From: Bradyrhizobium sp. AUGA SZCCT0176
GTDB lineage: Bacteria > Pseudomonadota > Alphaproteobacteria > Rhizobiales > Xanthobacteraceae
Length of the DNA stretch: 64,000 nt
Direction of reading: 5' to 3'
NCBI RefSeq assembly: GCF_018130145.1
Contig: NZ_JAFCMB010000001.1
Span: 806,001-870,000 of the forward strand
This document shows, in pieces, positions 1 through 8,789 of this stretch. The translations under genes and the position numbers were made by a program. Position 1 is the stretch's first letter. Each line of letters opens with the position of its first letter. Below the pieces are notes generated by a model. That model did no database searches. It saw only the letters and a program-made list of their open reading frames with translations, and was not told the DNA's origin.

Positions 1-56
1 TACTCGTCATGGCCGGGCATAGTAAGTCTGCTGCGCAGACTACGTAAACTTGTCTG

Positions 57-146
57 TGCTCCCGGCCATCCACGTCTTTGAACACCAGACGAAGGAAGAC
101 GTGGATGCCCGGGTCATCTAGCGCGAAGACGCGCTTCTGCCCGGGC
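57..146. repeat. Intergenic palindromic repeat, family R1
   Basis: Two arms reading CCCGGCCATCCACGTCTT and GACGTGGATGCCCGGG face each other, followed by a second small hairpin around GCGAAGACGCGCTTC. The same design recurs at 13317-13399, 53925-54022 and 61455-61545, with a looser relative at 14198-14325. It sits just past the stop codon of the leftward RNase T2 gene, so it could act as a 3' end structure. Mobility and function are unknown. Confidence 0.75.
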
Positions 147-164
147 ATGGCGGCGAGGGAGGTT

Positions 165-848
165 TTAACTCCCCCGCACCGGCGGCATCACGACCTCGTC
201 GCGGCGGCAGGCGCGGCGGTCGATTTCCTCGCAGGAGCGGAATTGCAGGTCCTTGCTCATGCAGACCCTGACTTCGCTGAGGCGCCGGCTGCTGCAGACC
301 ACCGAAATCGCCGAGCTGCTCAGGCCGGGATTGACCTTGATAAAGGCTGCCTCGAGCGCCTCGGGGGCGATCGTCTTCGATTCCGACAATTGCAGGAATT
401 CCTCGGGGATCTTCACCGCGGCGCGGGCTTTGCGGATGTTCTCGAAATAGGCCCGCGCGCCAAGGCCGGAACAGGTGCCATGCTTGTCCCACTCGTTGAA
501 GATCAGCCCGGGCGCCGGCATCAGGTCCAGCATCGACGACATGACGTTGCGGTCGAGACGGGGCGACGGCCGCTGGCAATATTCGGGAAAGCCGCGCTCA
601 TATTGCGGCCACAGGCCGTGGACCACGAAGGAAAACGGGCGCTCGCACTGGATCTGCGCAGAACGGCCGCTATTGCCGCGTTCGGAGGCGGCCTCGCAGA
701 AGGAGGGCGACCACGACAGGGCCAGCACGTAGAAATCGAACTCGCCAGGGGCGTTCTGCCGGCGGTCCTGTGCGGCGGCGTGGCCCGCGGTGACCAAGAC
801 AAGTGCCAGCGAAATCAGCAGCCGCGAAACAATGACCGATGGAAACAT
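165..848 (-). CDS. Ribonuclease T2 family protein, exported
   Basis: Probable secreted or periplasmic endoribonuclease that cleaves RNA through a 2',3'-cyclic phosphate intermediate. Both family active-site motifs are visible: HGLWPQ (His77, CAS I) and EWDKHGTC (His123, CAS II), with paired cysteines expected to form disulfides. From the ATG at 848 the 227-residue protein starts with a hydrophobic stretch ending near AGHAAAQ, a credible signal peptide. The frame extends 26 codons further upstream, but that part is Arg-rich and lacks signal-peptide character, so 848 is preferred. It stands alone; the next gene on this strand starts at 1460. Confidence 0.9.
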   Translation of the reverse strand: MFPSVIVSRLLISLALVLVTAGHAAAQDRRQNAPGEFDFYVLALSWSPSFCEAASERGNSGRSAQIQCERPFSFVVHGLWPQYERGFPEYCQRPSPRLDRNVMSSMLDLMPAPGLIFNEWDKHGTCSGLGARAYFENIRKARAAVKIPEEFLQLSESKTIAPEALEAAFIKVNPGLSSSAISVVCSSRRLSEVRVCMSKDLQFRSCEEIDRRACRRDEVVMPPVRGS

Positions 849-1001
849 CAAACGCTCCCTTACTCGCAAAGCATGACGTACTCGATTACCCCAGCCTAGC
901 AGGGAACCGGAACATTTCAAGAACAAAAATGGCGTTAGGCGCGAATCCGGTGGCGCCGGCCACCGCGATCGAAAAACCCAGGCAGGAAGCTCAGGGTAAG
1001 C

Positions 1002-1460
1002 TTAAGGCCGCGCAGCCTTGCAGCCGGGGTTATAGGCCCAGTTACGGTCCAGCCCGGTGACGCACCATTCGACACCCTGGCCGAAGCCGGCAAAGCCGCC
1101 ATCCTCGACGATCGAATAGTGCACGTTGCGCACCTTGCCGTCGCTCAGCATCACGTCGCCGGTGCAATAGCGGCGCGGAATGTTGTCGGATTGCCAGGGC
1201 CGGAACGTGGTTTCGTGGATCCGGCCATAGGAGGTGATGGTCAGGGGCGAATTCCAGAAGGTGCTTTCCTTCTCGCGGAACTGCGAAATGATGGTCGGCA
1301 GCGCCGATTCGCACGGTGCAACGCGCCCGTCATACCGGGGACCGGACAGCCAGAAATTCAATTCCAGCGGATTGGCGGCCTGCGCCGACTGGCCGAATGC
1401 CAGGACAGCGAGCGACGCGGCCAAGCCGAGGGTTTTCAACGATGTGAAGAGGGTGCGCAT
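1002..1460 (-). CDS. Exported hypothetical protein
   Basis: I do not recognise a named family. From the ATG at 1460 the protein has 152 residues with a clear signal peptide (hydrophobic LAASLAVLAF core, cleavage expected after QSAQA). The mature part has several Cys, Trp and aromatic residues (CESALPTI, RRYCTGDVMLSDG, GVEWCVTGLDRNW, PGCK), suggesting a small disulfide-stabilised periplasmic protein. The open frame runs back to 1547, but the Arg-rich upstream part is probably untranslated. Alternative start: ATG at 1478. Codon use matches the neighbours. Confidence 0.7.
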   Translation of the reverse strand: MRTLFTSLKTLGLAASLAVLAFGQSAQAANPLELNFWLSGPRYDGRVAPCESALPTIISQFREKESTFWNSPLTITSYGRIHETTFRPWQSDNIPRRYCTGDVMLSDGKVRNVHYSIVEDGGFAGFGQGVEWCVTGLDRNWAYNPGCKAARP

Positions 1461-1624
1461 GGGAATTCCGCTGGTCATCCAACCCTCAGGAACGTGCCGT
1501 GAAGCCCGGACGAGGTCAAGTGCAGCGCGGCAACACCTTGCAGGCAAGTCGAGGTCCGGCCGTAACCCATTCTTTTCACGGCCGCCGGCGCACTCTATGG
1601 TGGCCCCAGCGAATGGAGTCTGCG

Positions 1625-1915
1625 ATGCAAAGAATTGGGGCCGCGTGCCTGGTTGCGATGTGCGGGTTGCTGTCGGCTGCGCCGGCGCAGGCCGACTGGG
1701 TGCCGCCGTTCAAGGGCAATGATACCGGCGGCATTGTCGCCTATTCGCTGGCGAGACAGGCGGATGCACGCCAGCTCGCGGTCGATCACTGCGCCGGTTA
1801 CGGCAAGGTGGTGAAATTCCTGGCAGTGCAGCCCTATGAGGGCGGATACGTCTCCTTCGCCTGCCGCTGGGTGCCCTATGGGACTCACGCCCGGCCGCTG
1901 CGCACGCTCTACTGA
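1625..1915 (+). CDS. Small exported hypothetical protein
   Basis: A 96-residue protein with a typical signal peptide (AACLVAMCGLLSAAPAQA, then a mature start DWVPPFKGND). The mature part contains an HCAGYGKVVKFLAVQPYEGG segment and a late FACRW, so two cysteines could pair. No domain recognised. An in-frame ATG at 1613 would add four residues; 1625 gives the more usual signal peptide. It precedes the DUF3617 gene by 38 bp on the same strand, so the two may be cotranscribed as an envelope pair. Confidence 0.65.
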   Translation: MQRIGAACLVAMCGLLSAAPAQADWVPPFKGNDTGGIVAYSLARQADARQLAVDHCAGYGKVVKFLAVQPYEGGYVSFACRWVPYGTHARPLRTLY

Positions 1916-1953
1916 GCCGGACCTGAACGCCTGAACCACCAGGGGGCGCGAGC

Positions 1954-2499
1954 ATGGCGCGACAGCTTCATTCATTTTGTTTGGCGCTTGGCCTGCTCGC
2001 GGTGTGGCCTGCGAGCCATGCCAGCGCCGTCGAGCTGCCGGTGCGCAAGGCCGGCCTGTGGGAAATGAAGGTGGTGCAGACCGGCTCGCCGGTGCCCGAG
2101 ATGACGATGCAGCAGTGCACCGACGCGACCACCGACAAGGATATGAGCACCTCGTTCTCGCCGATGGCCAAGGACGTCTGCTCGAAAAACGATACCCAGA
2201 AGACCGCGACCGGCTACGTCACCGATTCCGTCTGCGGCTCCGGCGGCATGTCGGTCAAATCGCGTGCCGAGATCACTGGCGATTTCAACTCCGCCTACAC
2301 CGTGAAGTCGACCTCGAACACCACGGGCGCTCCGGCCGGCGTGCCGCGCGATTCCACGACCACGATCGAGGCGAAGTGGCTCGGCGCCTGCAAGGCCGAT
2401 CAAAAGCCCGGCGACATCATCATGCCCGGCGGCATGAAGATAAATCTCAAGGACATGGAAAAGCTGAAGGGCCTGCTGCCGAAGCAGGCTCCGAAGTAA
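1954..2499 (+). CDS. DUF3617 domain exported protein
   Basis: A 181-residue periplasmic protein of the DUF3617 family, whose molecular role is not established. The family hallmark LPVRKAGLWEMKV follows a signal peptide (ALGLLAVWPASHASA). Later conserved parts are also present: MTMQQCTDATTDK, the CSKND and VCGSGG cysteine segments, and a C-terminal WLGACKADQKPGDIIMPGG. Four cysteines in the mature protein are likely paired. Length is usual for the family. It lies directly downstream of another small exported protein and ends 4 bp from the convergent LysR gene. Confidence 0.85.
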   Translation: MARQLHSFCLALGLLAVWPASHASAVELPVRKAGLWEMKVVQTGSPVPEMTMQQCTDATTDKDMSTSFSPMAKDVCSKNDTQKTATGYVTDSVCGSGGMSVKSRAEITGDFNSAYTVKSTSNTTGAPAGVPRDSTTTIEAKWLGACKADQKPGDIIMPGGMKINLKDMEKLKGLLPKQAPK

Positions 2500-2503
2500 A
2501 GCT

Positions 2504-3454
2504 TCAGGATTTCTTCTTGCGGTTGATCGGGAGTTTTCGACCGTCTGCAGGGCAGAAGCTGCTGTCCTGGGTCGCTATCACGTCATTAAGTGTTTCGATG
2601 AATTCCCGTGCCAGACGAGACGGCAGCAGGTGCCGCGGTCGAACGAGCCTGCCCATTACCTTGATTGAAGGATAGAACGGCCGCATTACCAGATCTGTTG
2701 CCGGCGTACCCATCATCGCCAACCCGTCCAGTAGCGCGAGGCCTGCGCCGGCTCGCACCAATGCGCATGCAACGGTGGACTGCGACACCTCGATTGCAGT
2801 CTTCAACGGGACGTCCGCATCGGCGAAGGCGCGTACGGCTTGGATTCCCAAGGGGAGTTGCCTGTTCAGACATATCAGCGCTTCATGCTCGAGATCAGCG
2901 GGTACGACATGAAGCTTCGATGCCAACGGATGCGTCTGCGGCATGACGCATCCGAAATCGGTCGCCCAGAGATCGCTCACCGACACACCGGACGCGGCAA
3001 GGGAGTCGATGACAAATCCCAGGTCCGCCTGGTGGTTGGCGACATGGGTGGCGACCTGGAGCGCACTCATCGACTGCAGCATGATCACGACATCAGGCCG
3101 CGACTGGCGAAATTTTGCCACGGCGGCCGGCAGTAACGCATTTGCGAAGGCCGAAATCGCGGCGATGTTGAGCCCGCCCGCTCGCCCCGCCTGCAGGTCG
3201 GCGGCGTGCTTCTGGACGACGTCAAAAGCCGCGAACGCGCTGACGGTCTCTGGAAACAACGATTGGGCTTCGGGCGTCGCCAACAATCGCTTCTTTCGCC
3301 GCAAAAAGAGCGGAAACCCGAGCCGTCGCTCCGCCTGTTGCAACGTTCGGCTGACGGCCGGCTGCGAAACACGCAGCGCCTCGGCAGCCGCGGTGATGGT
3401 ACCCAACTCCATGACGCGCCGAAACACCTCCAACTCGCGAATACTCAACATCAT
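2504..3454 (-). CDS. LysR-family transcriptional regulator
   Basis: A 316-residue regulator. The N-terminal winged helix-turn-helix is plain (IRELEVFRRVMELGTITAAAEALRVSQPAVSRTLQQAE split across residues 4-42), followed by the FLRRKKRLLATPEAQ wing and a periplasmic-binding-like effector domain. It is divergent from the enolase-superfamily gene at 3584, with 129 bp between them. That arrangement is typical of a LysR protein controlling its neighbour, so the likely target is the dehydratase / Bug-protein pair and the inducer may be a sugar acid. The C-terminus ends in a basic RKLPINRKKKS tail. Effector identity is inference only. Confidence 0.9.
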   Translation of the reverse strand: MMLSIRELEVFRRVMELGTITAAAEALRVSQPAVSRTLQQAERRLGFPLFLRRKKRLLATPEAQSLFPETVSAFAAFDVVQKHAADLQAGRAGGLNIAAISAFANALLPAAVAKFRQSRPDVVIMLQSMSALQVATHVANHQADLGFVIDSLAASGVSVSDLWATDFGCVMPQTHPLASKLHVVPADLEHEALICLNRQLPLGIQAVRAFADADVPLKTAIEVSQSTVACALVRAGAGLALLDGLAMMGTPATDLVMRPFYPSIKVMGRLVRPRHLLPSRLAREFIETLNDVIATQDSSFCPADGRKLPINRKKKS

Positions 3455-3583
3455 AACGCCAGGACATGATTGGAGCAGCTTTTAGTATTTTGAACACATA
3501 CATCCTGGGCCCACAATGGCTCCCGATAGCCTATGGCCGCTCAGCCGGGCACCGGCCGGCCCTTCGTCCATGGACCTCAACCG

Positions 3584-4681
3584 ATGAACTCACCCCGGAT
3601 TGCGACGATCACGGCTTTTCCACTCGCGATTCCGTTCGACCACTGGGCGTCCCCGCCGATGTTCGCCGGCCGGCCACGCACGACCCTCGATACTGTTCTG
3701 GTGCGGGTAACGACCGATCAGGGCACGGTGGGGTGGGGCGAAGCCTATGGCAGCTTCTGGTCCGCGGTCGTTGCGGCGATCGAGCAATGGGTGTCCCCCC
3801 TGGCGATCGGGCAAAGCGTCGATGACGTCGAACTGCCGGCGCGGATTGAACGGACCTTGCACAATCTCGGTCGTGCGGGTGCCACGATCCACGCGATTAG
3901 CGGCCTCGACATTGCACTGTGGGACATCCGGGGCAAGCTCGCGGGGATGCCGGTTTCGACCCTGCTGGGCGGGCGACGGCGCGACCGTATCGAGGTCTAC
4001 GCATCGCTGCTTCAATACAACGGCAATACCGAAGAAATCCGCCGCGTCGTGGACCGTGCGCTCGGCGAAGGTTTTCGCCAAATCAAGTTGCATGAGCGTA
4101 CGGCTGACGCGGTCGCCTCTGCACGCGCCGCGGCGGGCCTGAGCGTGCCGTTGATGGTCGATACCAATTGCGCGTGGTTGCCGGCGGACGCAGTCGCCGC
4201 CGTTACGGAAATGGCGCCTTCCAATCTTCTATGGGTCGAAGAACCCATCTGGCCGCCGGAAGATTTCGCGTCGCTTGCGGCTCTCAGGCAAACGGCTCAC
4301 GTTCCGACCGCTATCGGAGAGAATGCCGGCAATGCCCTCGATTTCAAGAAGATGCTCGCAGCACGCTGCGTCGATTATGTTCAACCCAGCGCGATCAAGA
4401 TCGGCGGTCTGACCGCGCTTTGGCAAATCTGCACCGAGTCGGAAGCGGCCGGAACGACCTGCGTGCCCCACTCACCATTCTTCGGCCCCGGCTATCTCGC
4501 CACCATTCACGTGCTGGCGGCCAAGGCGAAGGCGAGCGCCCTGGAGAGATTTTATTGCGACCTCGCCTTCGACCCCTGCGGCGGCATCGTTCCGATCGAA
4601 GCAGGATTCCTCGCCGTCCCCGACGCCCCGGGCCTCGGAGGCGATCCGGACATGGACTTGATCAATCGATTCCGGCTCTGA
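3584..4681 (+). CDS. Mandelate racemase / muconate lactonizing enzyme family protein
   Basis: Enolase-superfamily enzyme of 365 residues, probably a sugar-acid dehydratase or racemase in the cytoplasm. Visible catalytic features are a K-x-H pair (Lys168, His170), metal ligands Asp193 (MVDTNCAW), Glu219 (WVEEP) and Glu246 (AIGEN), and a late general base His296 (VPHSPFFGPG). Most mandelate racemase members have K-x-K, so the His variant limits a substrate call. Start at the ATG at 3584; the upstream 17 codons lack family similarity. A Bug-type binding protein follows after 29 bp, and a LysR regulator is divergent. Together this looks like a small catabolic unit. Confidence 0.88.
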   Translation: MNSPRIATITAFPLAIPFDHWASPPMFAGRPRTTLDTVLVRVTTDQGTVGWGEAYGSFWSAVVAAIEQWVSPLAIGQSVDDVELPARIERTLHNLGRAGATIHAISGLDIALWDIRGKLAGMPVSTLLGGRRRDRIEVYASLLQYNGNTEEIRRVVDRALGEGFRQIKLHERTADAVASARAAAGLSVPLMVDTNCAWLPADAVAAVTEMAPSNLLWVEEPIWPPEDFASLAALRQTAHVPTAIGENAGNALDFKKMLAARCVDYVQPSAIKIGGLTALWQICTESEAAGTTCVPHSPFFGPGYLATIHVLAAKAKASALERFYCDLAFDPCGGIVPIEAGFLAVPDAPGLGGDPDMDLINRFRL

Positions 4682-4710
4682 CGGCCACCAAGAACAGGGA
4701 AGGAAACTTC

Positions 4711-5694
4711 ATGCAAAGCATCAACCGGCGTTCGCTGTTGATCGGACTGACATCTGCGGCGACAATGTCCTTCTCCGGAGCGCGCGCCCAGCCGCAACCA
4801 TATCCGCAGCGTCCAGTCCGCGTCATCGTTCCTTACGCCGCCGGCGGCGCGTCGGACATCGTGGCGCGTCTCGTCGTGGCCGTCATTACCGAGAAGCTCG
4901 GCCAATCACTCTTCGTCGATAACCGGGGCGGTGGTGCGAGCATGATAGGCACCCAGGCGATCGCGACAGCCGCGCCCGACGGCTACACGATCGGCGTCGT
5001 CGACAGCGCGTTCACCATCAATCCCAGCCTGTTCGGCGCCAAACTGCCGTACGACACCAAAAAGGATTTCGCGCCGGTGTCCCTGCTGGCGCGGACCTCG
5101 CTGGTGCTGGTCGTCTCGGAATCTCTTCCGGTCAGCAACGTGAAGGAACTGATCGCGCTCGCCAAATCGAGGCCCGGCGCGCTCAGCATGGCGACCGCCG
5201 GCCTCGGCACCGCGGTTCACCTCGGCTGCGAACAATTTCGGCAAGAGGCCGGCATCGACGTTGTCCCGGTGCCTTATCGGGGTGGCGGGCCATCCATCAT
5301 CGACCTGCTCGGCGGCAAGGTCGATTTTACATTCAGCACGATCCCCGCCGTTCTCGAGCATATTCGCGGCAACAAGTTGAAGGCATTGGGAAGTACGACG
5401 GGACGCATCGTGCAACTACCTGACGTGCCCAGCATGGCGGAGGCCGGCATGCCAAAGGTAGACGCCGCGCCGGACTTTGGAATCGTGGCGCCCGCCAATC
5501 TACCGCCAGCGATTCTCTCCCAACTCGGCACTGCGGCGCAGGGCGCGCTGAAATCTGAGGGTCTGCGCCGGCGCCTGGATGAAATCGGCTACGAATCCAT
5601 CGGCTCCACGCCGCAGGAATACATCGCTCATATCGATGCATCGATCGAGAAGTGGCGCCACGTCGTCACTGCCGGCAACATCAAGCCGGAGTAG
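4711..5694 (+). CDS. Bug-family tripartite tricarboxylate transporter substrate-binding protein
   Basis: A 327-residue periplasmic binding protein of the TctC/Bug type. A twin-arginine-like signal (RRSLLIGLTSAATMSFSGARA) precedes the family opening YPQRPVRVIVPYAAGGASD and the ligand-pocket segment VDNRGGGASMIGTQAIA. No TctA/TctB permease genes lie nearby, which is usual for the hugely expanded Bug family. Start at the ATG at 4711 after AGGGAAGGAA. The same frame is open far upstream inside the dehydratase gene; that part is shadow. The partner gene at 3584 suggests a sugar acid or dicarboxylate ligand (inference). Confidence 0.9.
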   Translation: MQSINRRSLLIGLTSAATMSFSGARAQPQPYPQRPVRVIVPYAAGGASDIVARLVVAVITEKLGQSLFVDNRGGGASMIGTQAIATAAPDGYTIGVVDSAFTINPSLFGAKLPYDTKKDFAPVSLLARTSLVLVVSESLPVSNVKELIALAKSRPGALSMATAGLGTAVHLGCEQFRQEAGIDVVPVPYRGGGPSIIDLLGGKVDFTFSTIPAVLEHIRGNKLKALGSTTGRIVQLPDVPSMAEAGMPKVDAAPDFGIVAPANLPPAILSQLGTAAQGALKSEGLRRRLDEIGYESIGSTPQEYIAHIDASIEKWRHVVTAGNIKPE

Positions 5695-5716
5695 CGAGCA
5701 ACCGACGGCAAGAAGA

Positions 5717-7102
5717 TCACACCGGCACCCTGACCGCCGCCCTTAATCCACCCATCGGACTGTCACCGAGCGTGATGTCGCCGCCATGCGAGCGGGCGAT
5801 GTCGCGGGCGATCGCAAGGCCGAGGCCGGTGCCGCCTTCGTCCTGGTTGCGGGCGTCGTCGAGCCGCAGGAACGGCTTGAACACTTCCTCGCGCATGTTG
5901 GCCGGAATGCCCGGTCCGTCGTCGTCGATCGTGACCGTCAGATAGCGGTGGTCGCGATGGCCGGTGATCGAAATCGTATTGGCGTGCCGCGCGGCGTTGG
6001 AGACGAGGTTGGCAAGGCAGCGCTTGAACGAGGCCGGTTTGACGGTCACCACCGGCAGGCCGTGGAACGCCACCGTGGCGGTATGGCCGTGGCGCTCGGC
6101 ATCGCCGCGCAATTCCTCCAGCGCCATCGACATGTCGGTCGGCTGCGCGACCTCGCCGCTGTCGCCGCGGGCAAAGGCGAGATAGGCCTCGAGCATGCCG
6201 GACATCTCGTCGACGTCCTTGCGCATGCCGTCGACCTCGGGGCTGTCGCCGATCAGCGCGAGTTCGAGCTTGAAGCGGGTCAGGATGGTGCGCAGATCGT
6301 GGCTGACGCCGGCAAGCATCGCGGTGCGTTGCTCGATCGAGCGCTCGATGCGCGCCTTCATCTCCAGGAACGCCTGCGCCGCGCGCCGCACTTCCCGCGC
6401 GCCGCGGGGACGGAAGTTCGGCGCCTCGCGGCCCTTGCCGAAACTTTCGGCGGCGTCGGCGAGCCGCAGGATCGGCCTGATCTGGTTGCGCAGGAACAGC
6501 ACCGCGACGATCAACAGGATCGAGGACGTTCCCAGCATCCAGAAGATGAAGATCTCAGAATTGGAGGCATAGGCCGCACTTCTTTGCGCGAAGATGCGCA
6601 TCACCGCGTCGTCGAGCTGAATACGGATTTCAACGAGGTTGGATTTGCCCACGGTATCGATCCAGAACGGCCGGCCGATCTGGCGGCCGATCTGAACCGA
6701 GAGCGTCTGGTCGAGCAGCGAGAAGAACGGTTTCGGCCCGGGCGGCGGCATGTCGCCGACGGGGAGAAAATCGACCACCAATTGCAGCCGTTGCCCGATA
6801 CGGCGCAGCTGCGCGCGTTCCTTGTCCTGCGGATAACCCTTGTAGACGTCGATCAGGCTGGCGATATCTTGCACTACGGCAGCCGACAGGCGCCGCGTCA
6901 CCGTGTTCCAGTGCCGCTCCATGAACACGAACGCGACCACGGTCTGCAGCACCACCATCGGCACGATCATGATCAAAAGCGCGCGGGCGTAGAGGCCGGT
7001 CGGCATCCAGCCCTTGAACGCGTTGCCCATCCAGCCATTGACCTTGGAGACCCGGCCTGCGGCGGTGCGGATCAGCGTGAGGCCGGTGTCGAGCGTGCTC
7101 AT
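5717..7102 (-). CDS. EnvZ-like sensor histidine kinase
   Basis: A 461-residue membrane kinase: TM1 about residues 40-60, a periplasmic segment of ~120 residues, TM2 about 184-204, a HAMP linker, then HisKA with phospho-acceptor His268 in AGVSHDLRT. HATPase motifs follow: N box LANLVSNAARHA, G1 DDDGPGIP, F box VFKPFLRLD, G2 GGTGLGLAIA. The usual Pro after the HDLRT motif is Ile here. It is the last gene of a leftward marR - response regulator - kinase operon, 19 bp after the regulator. Stimulus unknown; family members sense envelope or osmotic changes. Confidence 0.92.
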   Translation of the reverse strand: MSTLDTGLTLIRTAAGRVSKVNGWMGNAFKGWMPTGLYARALLIMIVPMVVLQTVVAFVFMERHWNTVTRRLSAAVVQDIASLIDVYKGYPQDKERAQLRRIGQRLQLVVDFLPVGDMPPPGPKPFFSLLDQTLSVQIGRQIGRPFWIDTVGKSNLVEIRIQLDDAVMRIFAQRSAAYASNSEIFIFWMLGTSSILLIVAVLFLRNQIRPILRLADAAESFGKGREAPNFRPRGAREVRRAAQAFLEMKARIERSIEQRTAMLAGVSHDLRTILTRFKLELALIGDSPEVDGMRKDVDEMSGMLEAYLAFARGDSGEVAQPTDMSMALEELRGDAERHGHTATVAFHGLPVVTVKPASFKRCLANLVSNAARHANTISITGHRDHRYLTVTIDDDGPGIPANMREEVFKPFLRLDDARNQDEGGTGLGLAIARDIARSHGGDITLGDSPMGGLRAAVRVPV

Positions 7103-7121
7103 CGCGCTTGGTTCGTTTGGC

Positions 7122-7895
7122 TCACGGCGACGCCACCAGGCGATAGCCGATGCCGCGCACCGCCTGCAGGAACAACGGATTGGCCGGATCTTTTTCGATC
7201 TTGCGGCGCAGCCGGTTGATCTGCACGTCGACGGCGCGCTCGTTGACGGTGCCGCCGCCGGTCAGCGCCGCGCGCGGCACGGTCTCGCCGGGGCTCAGGC
7301 TGAGGATGCGCAGCATTTCGCGTTCGCGGTCCGTCAAGTGGATGATCTCGTCGCCCTCGCGCAGCTCGCCGCGTTCGAGATGATAGACGTAGGGCCCGAA
7401 TGCGATCTGCTCCAGCGCTTCCACTGCCGGCGTTGCGGTGCGCTTCAGGATGTTGCCGATCCGCAAGACCAGTTCGCGCGGCTCGAACGGCTTGGCCACA
7501 TAATCGTCGGCGCCGATCTGCAGGCCTTCGATGCGGGCTTCCGCCTCATGGCGCGCCGTCAGCATGATGATCGGCACCGAGGAGGAGGTGCGGATGAAGC
7601 GGGCAAGATCGAAGCCGGTTTCGCCGGGCATCATGACGTCGAGGATCAAAAGATCGAAATGCAGGCCGAGCAGCTTGGCGCGGGCGTCGGTGGCGCTCGC
7701 CGCGGTCGTGACGCGATAGCCCTCGCCGGACAGGAAGCGCGACAGCAAGTCGCGGATACGGCGGTCGTCATCGACCAGCAGCAGATGCGGGGCGTCGTCG
7801 GCCATTTGCCGCGGCGTCCGCGCGGAGGCTGCGGCGATGGTTGGGTTGGCAGTTGCGTTTGGAATTCCGTTCGGGGTTCCTTGGGCCACAGTCAC
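7122..7895 (-). CDS. OmpR-family response regulator
   Basis: Cognate regulator of the adjoining kinase. It has a receiver domain with acidic pocket VDDD (residues 41-44), phospho-acceptor Asp86 in LLILDVMMP and conserved Lys in DDYVAKPF, then an OmpR/PhoB winged-helix domain ending VRGIGYRLV. An ATG at 7895 overlaps the marR stop by 4 bp (ATGA), arguing for translational coupling and for the 257-residue form with a ~30-residue unstructured N-terminus. An in-frame ATG at 7805 would start right at the receiver domain and is the alternative. Confidence 0.92.
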   Translation of the reverse strand: MTVAQGTPNGIPNATANPTIAAASARTPRQMADDAPHLLLVDDDRRIRDLLSRFLSGEGYRVTTAASATDARAKLLGLHFDLLILDVMMPGETGFDLARFIRTSSSVPIIMLTARHEAEARIEGLQIGADDYVAKPFEPRELVLRIGNILKRTATPAVEALEQIAFGPYVYHLERGELREGDEIIHLTDREREMLRILSLSPGETVPRAALTGGGTVNERAVDVQINRLRRKIEKDPANPLFLQAVRGIGYRLVASP

Positions 7896-8443
7896 TCCCT
7901 TGGCTTCTTTCCGCTGCCGAAGATCGTCTCCAGCACCTTGTCCGGGTCGTCGCGATCGATCATCGCGCGCAGAAACTGCCGCACCGTTTCCTGGCCGGCG
8001 GGATCGATATCCTGCATGGCGCGGTTGATGCGATCGGTCTGCAGCCCGGCGAGCTTCGCCACCAGGGCCTCGCCCTTCGGGGTGGCGTAAAGAAGGCGCT
8101 GCCTGCGGTCGTTATTGCCGGTCTTCTGCACGATATAGCCTTCGTCCAGCAATTGCTTGAGCACCCGGCCCAGCGACTGCTTGGTGATGCGCAATACGTC
8201 CAGGAGGTCGGCGACCTTGAGGCCGGGGTAGCGGTGGACGAAATGCATCACCCGGTGATGGGCGCGGCCGAACCCGAACGCCTCGAGCTCATGGTCGGCG
8301 TCGCCGACGAAGTCGCGATAGGCGAAGAACAGAAGCTCGATGATATCCCAGCGCAATTCGCCGGCGCGCGGGGGCGGGGACACGCCGTCAGGCCCCTTCG
8401 AATCGGGGTCGCCGGCAGGCCTTGAGAAATTTATGTCAGTCAT
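7892..8443 (-). CDS. MarR-family transcriptional regulator
   Basis: A 183-residue winged-helix regulator. The recognition region is typical (KVADLLDVLRITKQSLGRVL, then the NDRRQRLLYAT wing). ATG at 8443 is preferred; a GTG at 8485 would add 14 residues and is possible. It is the first gene of the operon with the two-component system and overlaps it by 4 bp. A 7-7-7 inverted repeat covers the ATG, suggesting self-repression. It is divergent from the branched-chain aminotransferase gene, which it could also control. Ligand unknown. Confidence 0.85.
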   Translation of the reverse strand: MTDINFSRPAGDPDSKGPDGVSPPPRAGELRWDIIELLFFAYRDFVGDADHELEAFGFGRAHHRVMHFVHRYPGLKVADLLDVLRITKQSLGRVLKQLLDEGYIVQKTGNNDRRQRLLYATPKGEALVAKLAGLQTDRINRAMQDIDPAGQETVRQFLRAMIDRDDPDKVLETIFGSGKKPRE

Positions 8444-8452
8444 GTTGACATA
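8432..8452. promoter_or_regulatory. Inverted repeat over the marR start codon, candidate MarR operator
   Basis: TATGTCA and TGACATA are perfect 7-bp arms separated by 7 bp, giving a 14-bp centre-to-centre repeat as expected for a dimeric winged-helix protein. The site covers the preferred marR ATG (8441-8443), so bound protein would block transcription or elongation of its own operon. Assignment rests on position and symmetry only. Confidence 0.5.
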
Positions 8453-8789
8453 TCTTGGGTTCAATGTTACAAAACTGTCAGCCACGGCGAAACTTTAAGT
8501 CGTTTCGGCCTTGGCAACGTTAGGAGCGACCGGAGTAAGCCAGCGATGGCGGCAACGGCCGCGAATTGGACTACCGTGCGATTGTCGAGCGGCATTTGCG
8601 CAAACATACTGGACTTCGGCACTCCGCAAAAGCGTGTCCTCAAGGGACTTGCCAGCGATGGAAACCAGCGGCAAGGCCGGTGGTGGTGGTGAAGTCCGGA
8701 CCAATCAAGCAAGCAGGCTTGACGAAACAGGCCTGCGCCAGGAAACGCACCGGTTCCGACAGCAGGAAGCAAGGGCGGGAAGCAAGACC

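Noticed and set aside
5786..7219. 477-codon open frame on the plus strand
   Set aside because: Shadow of the histidine kinase gene on the other strand; no motif or start signal.
8680..8691. Run of four GTG (Val) codons in a short frame upstream of ilvE, suggesting an attenuator leader peptide
   Set aside because: No suitable start codon or ribosome-binding site lies close before the run in that frame, and the following hairpin (GCAGGC/GCCTGC) is weak with no T-run.
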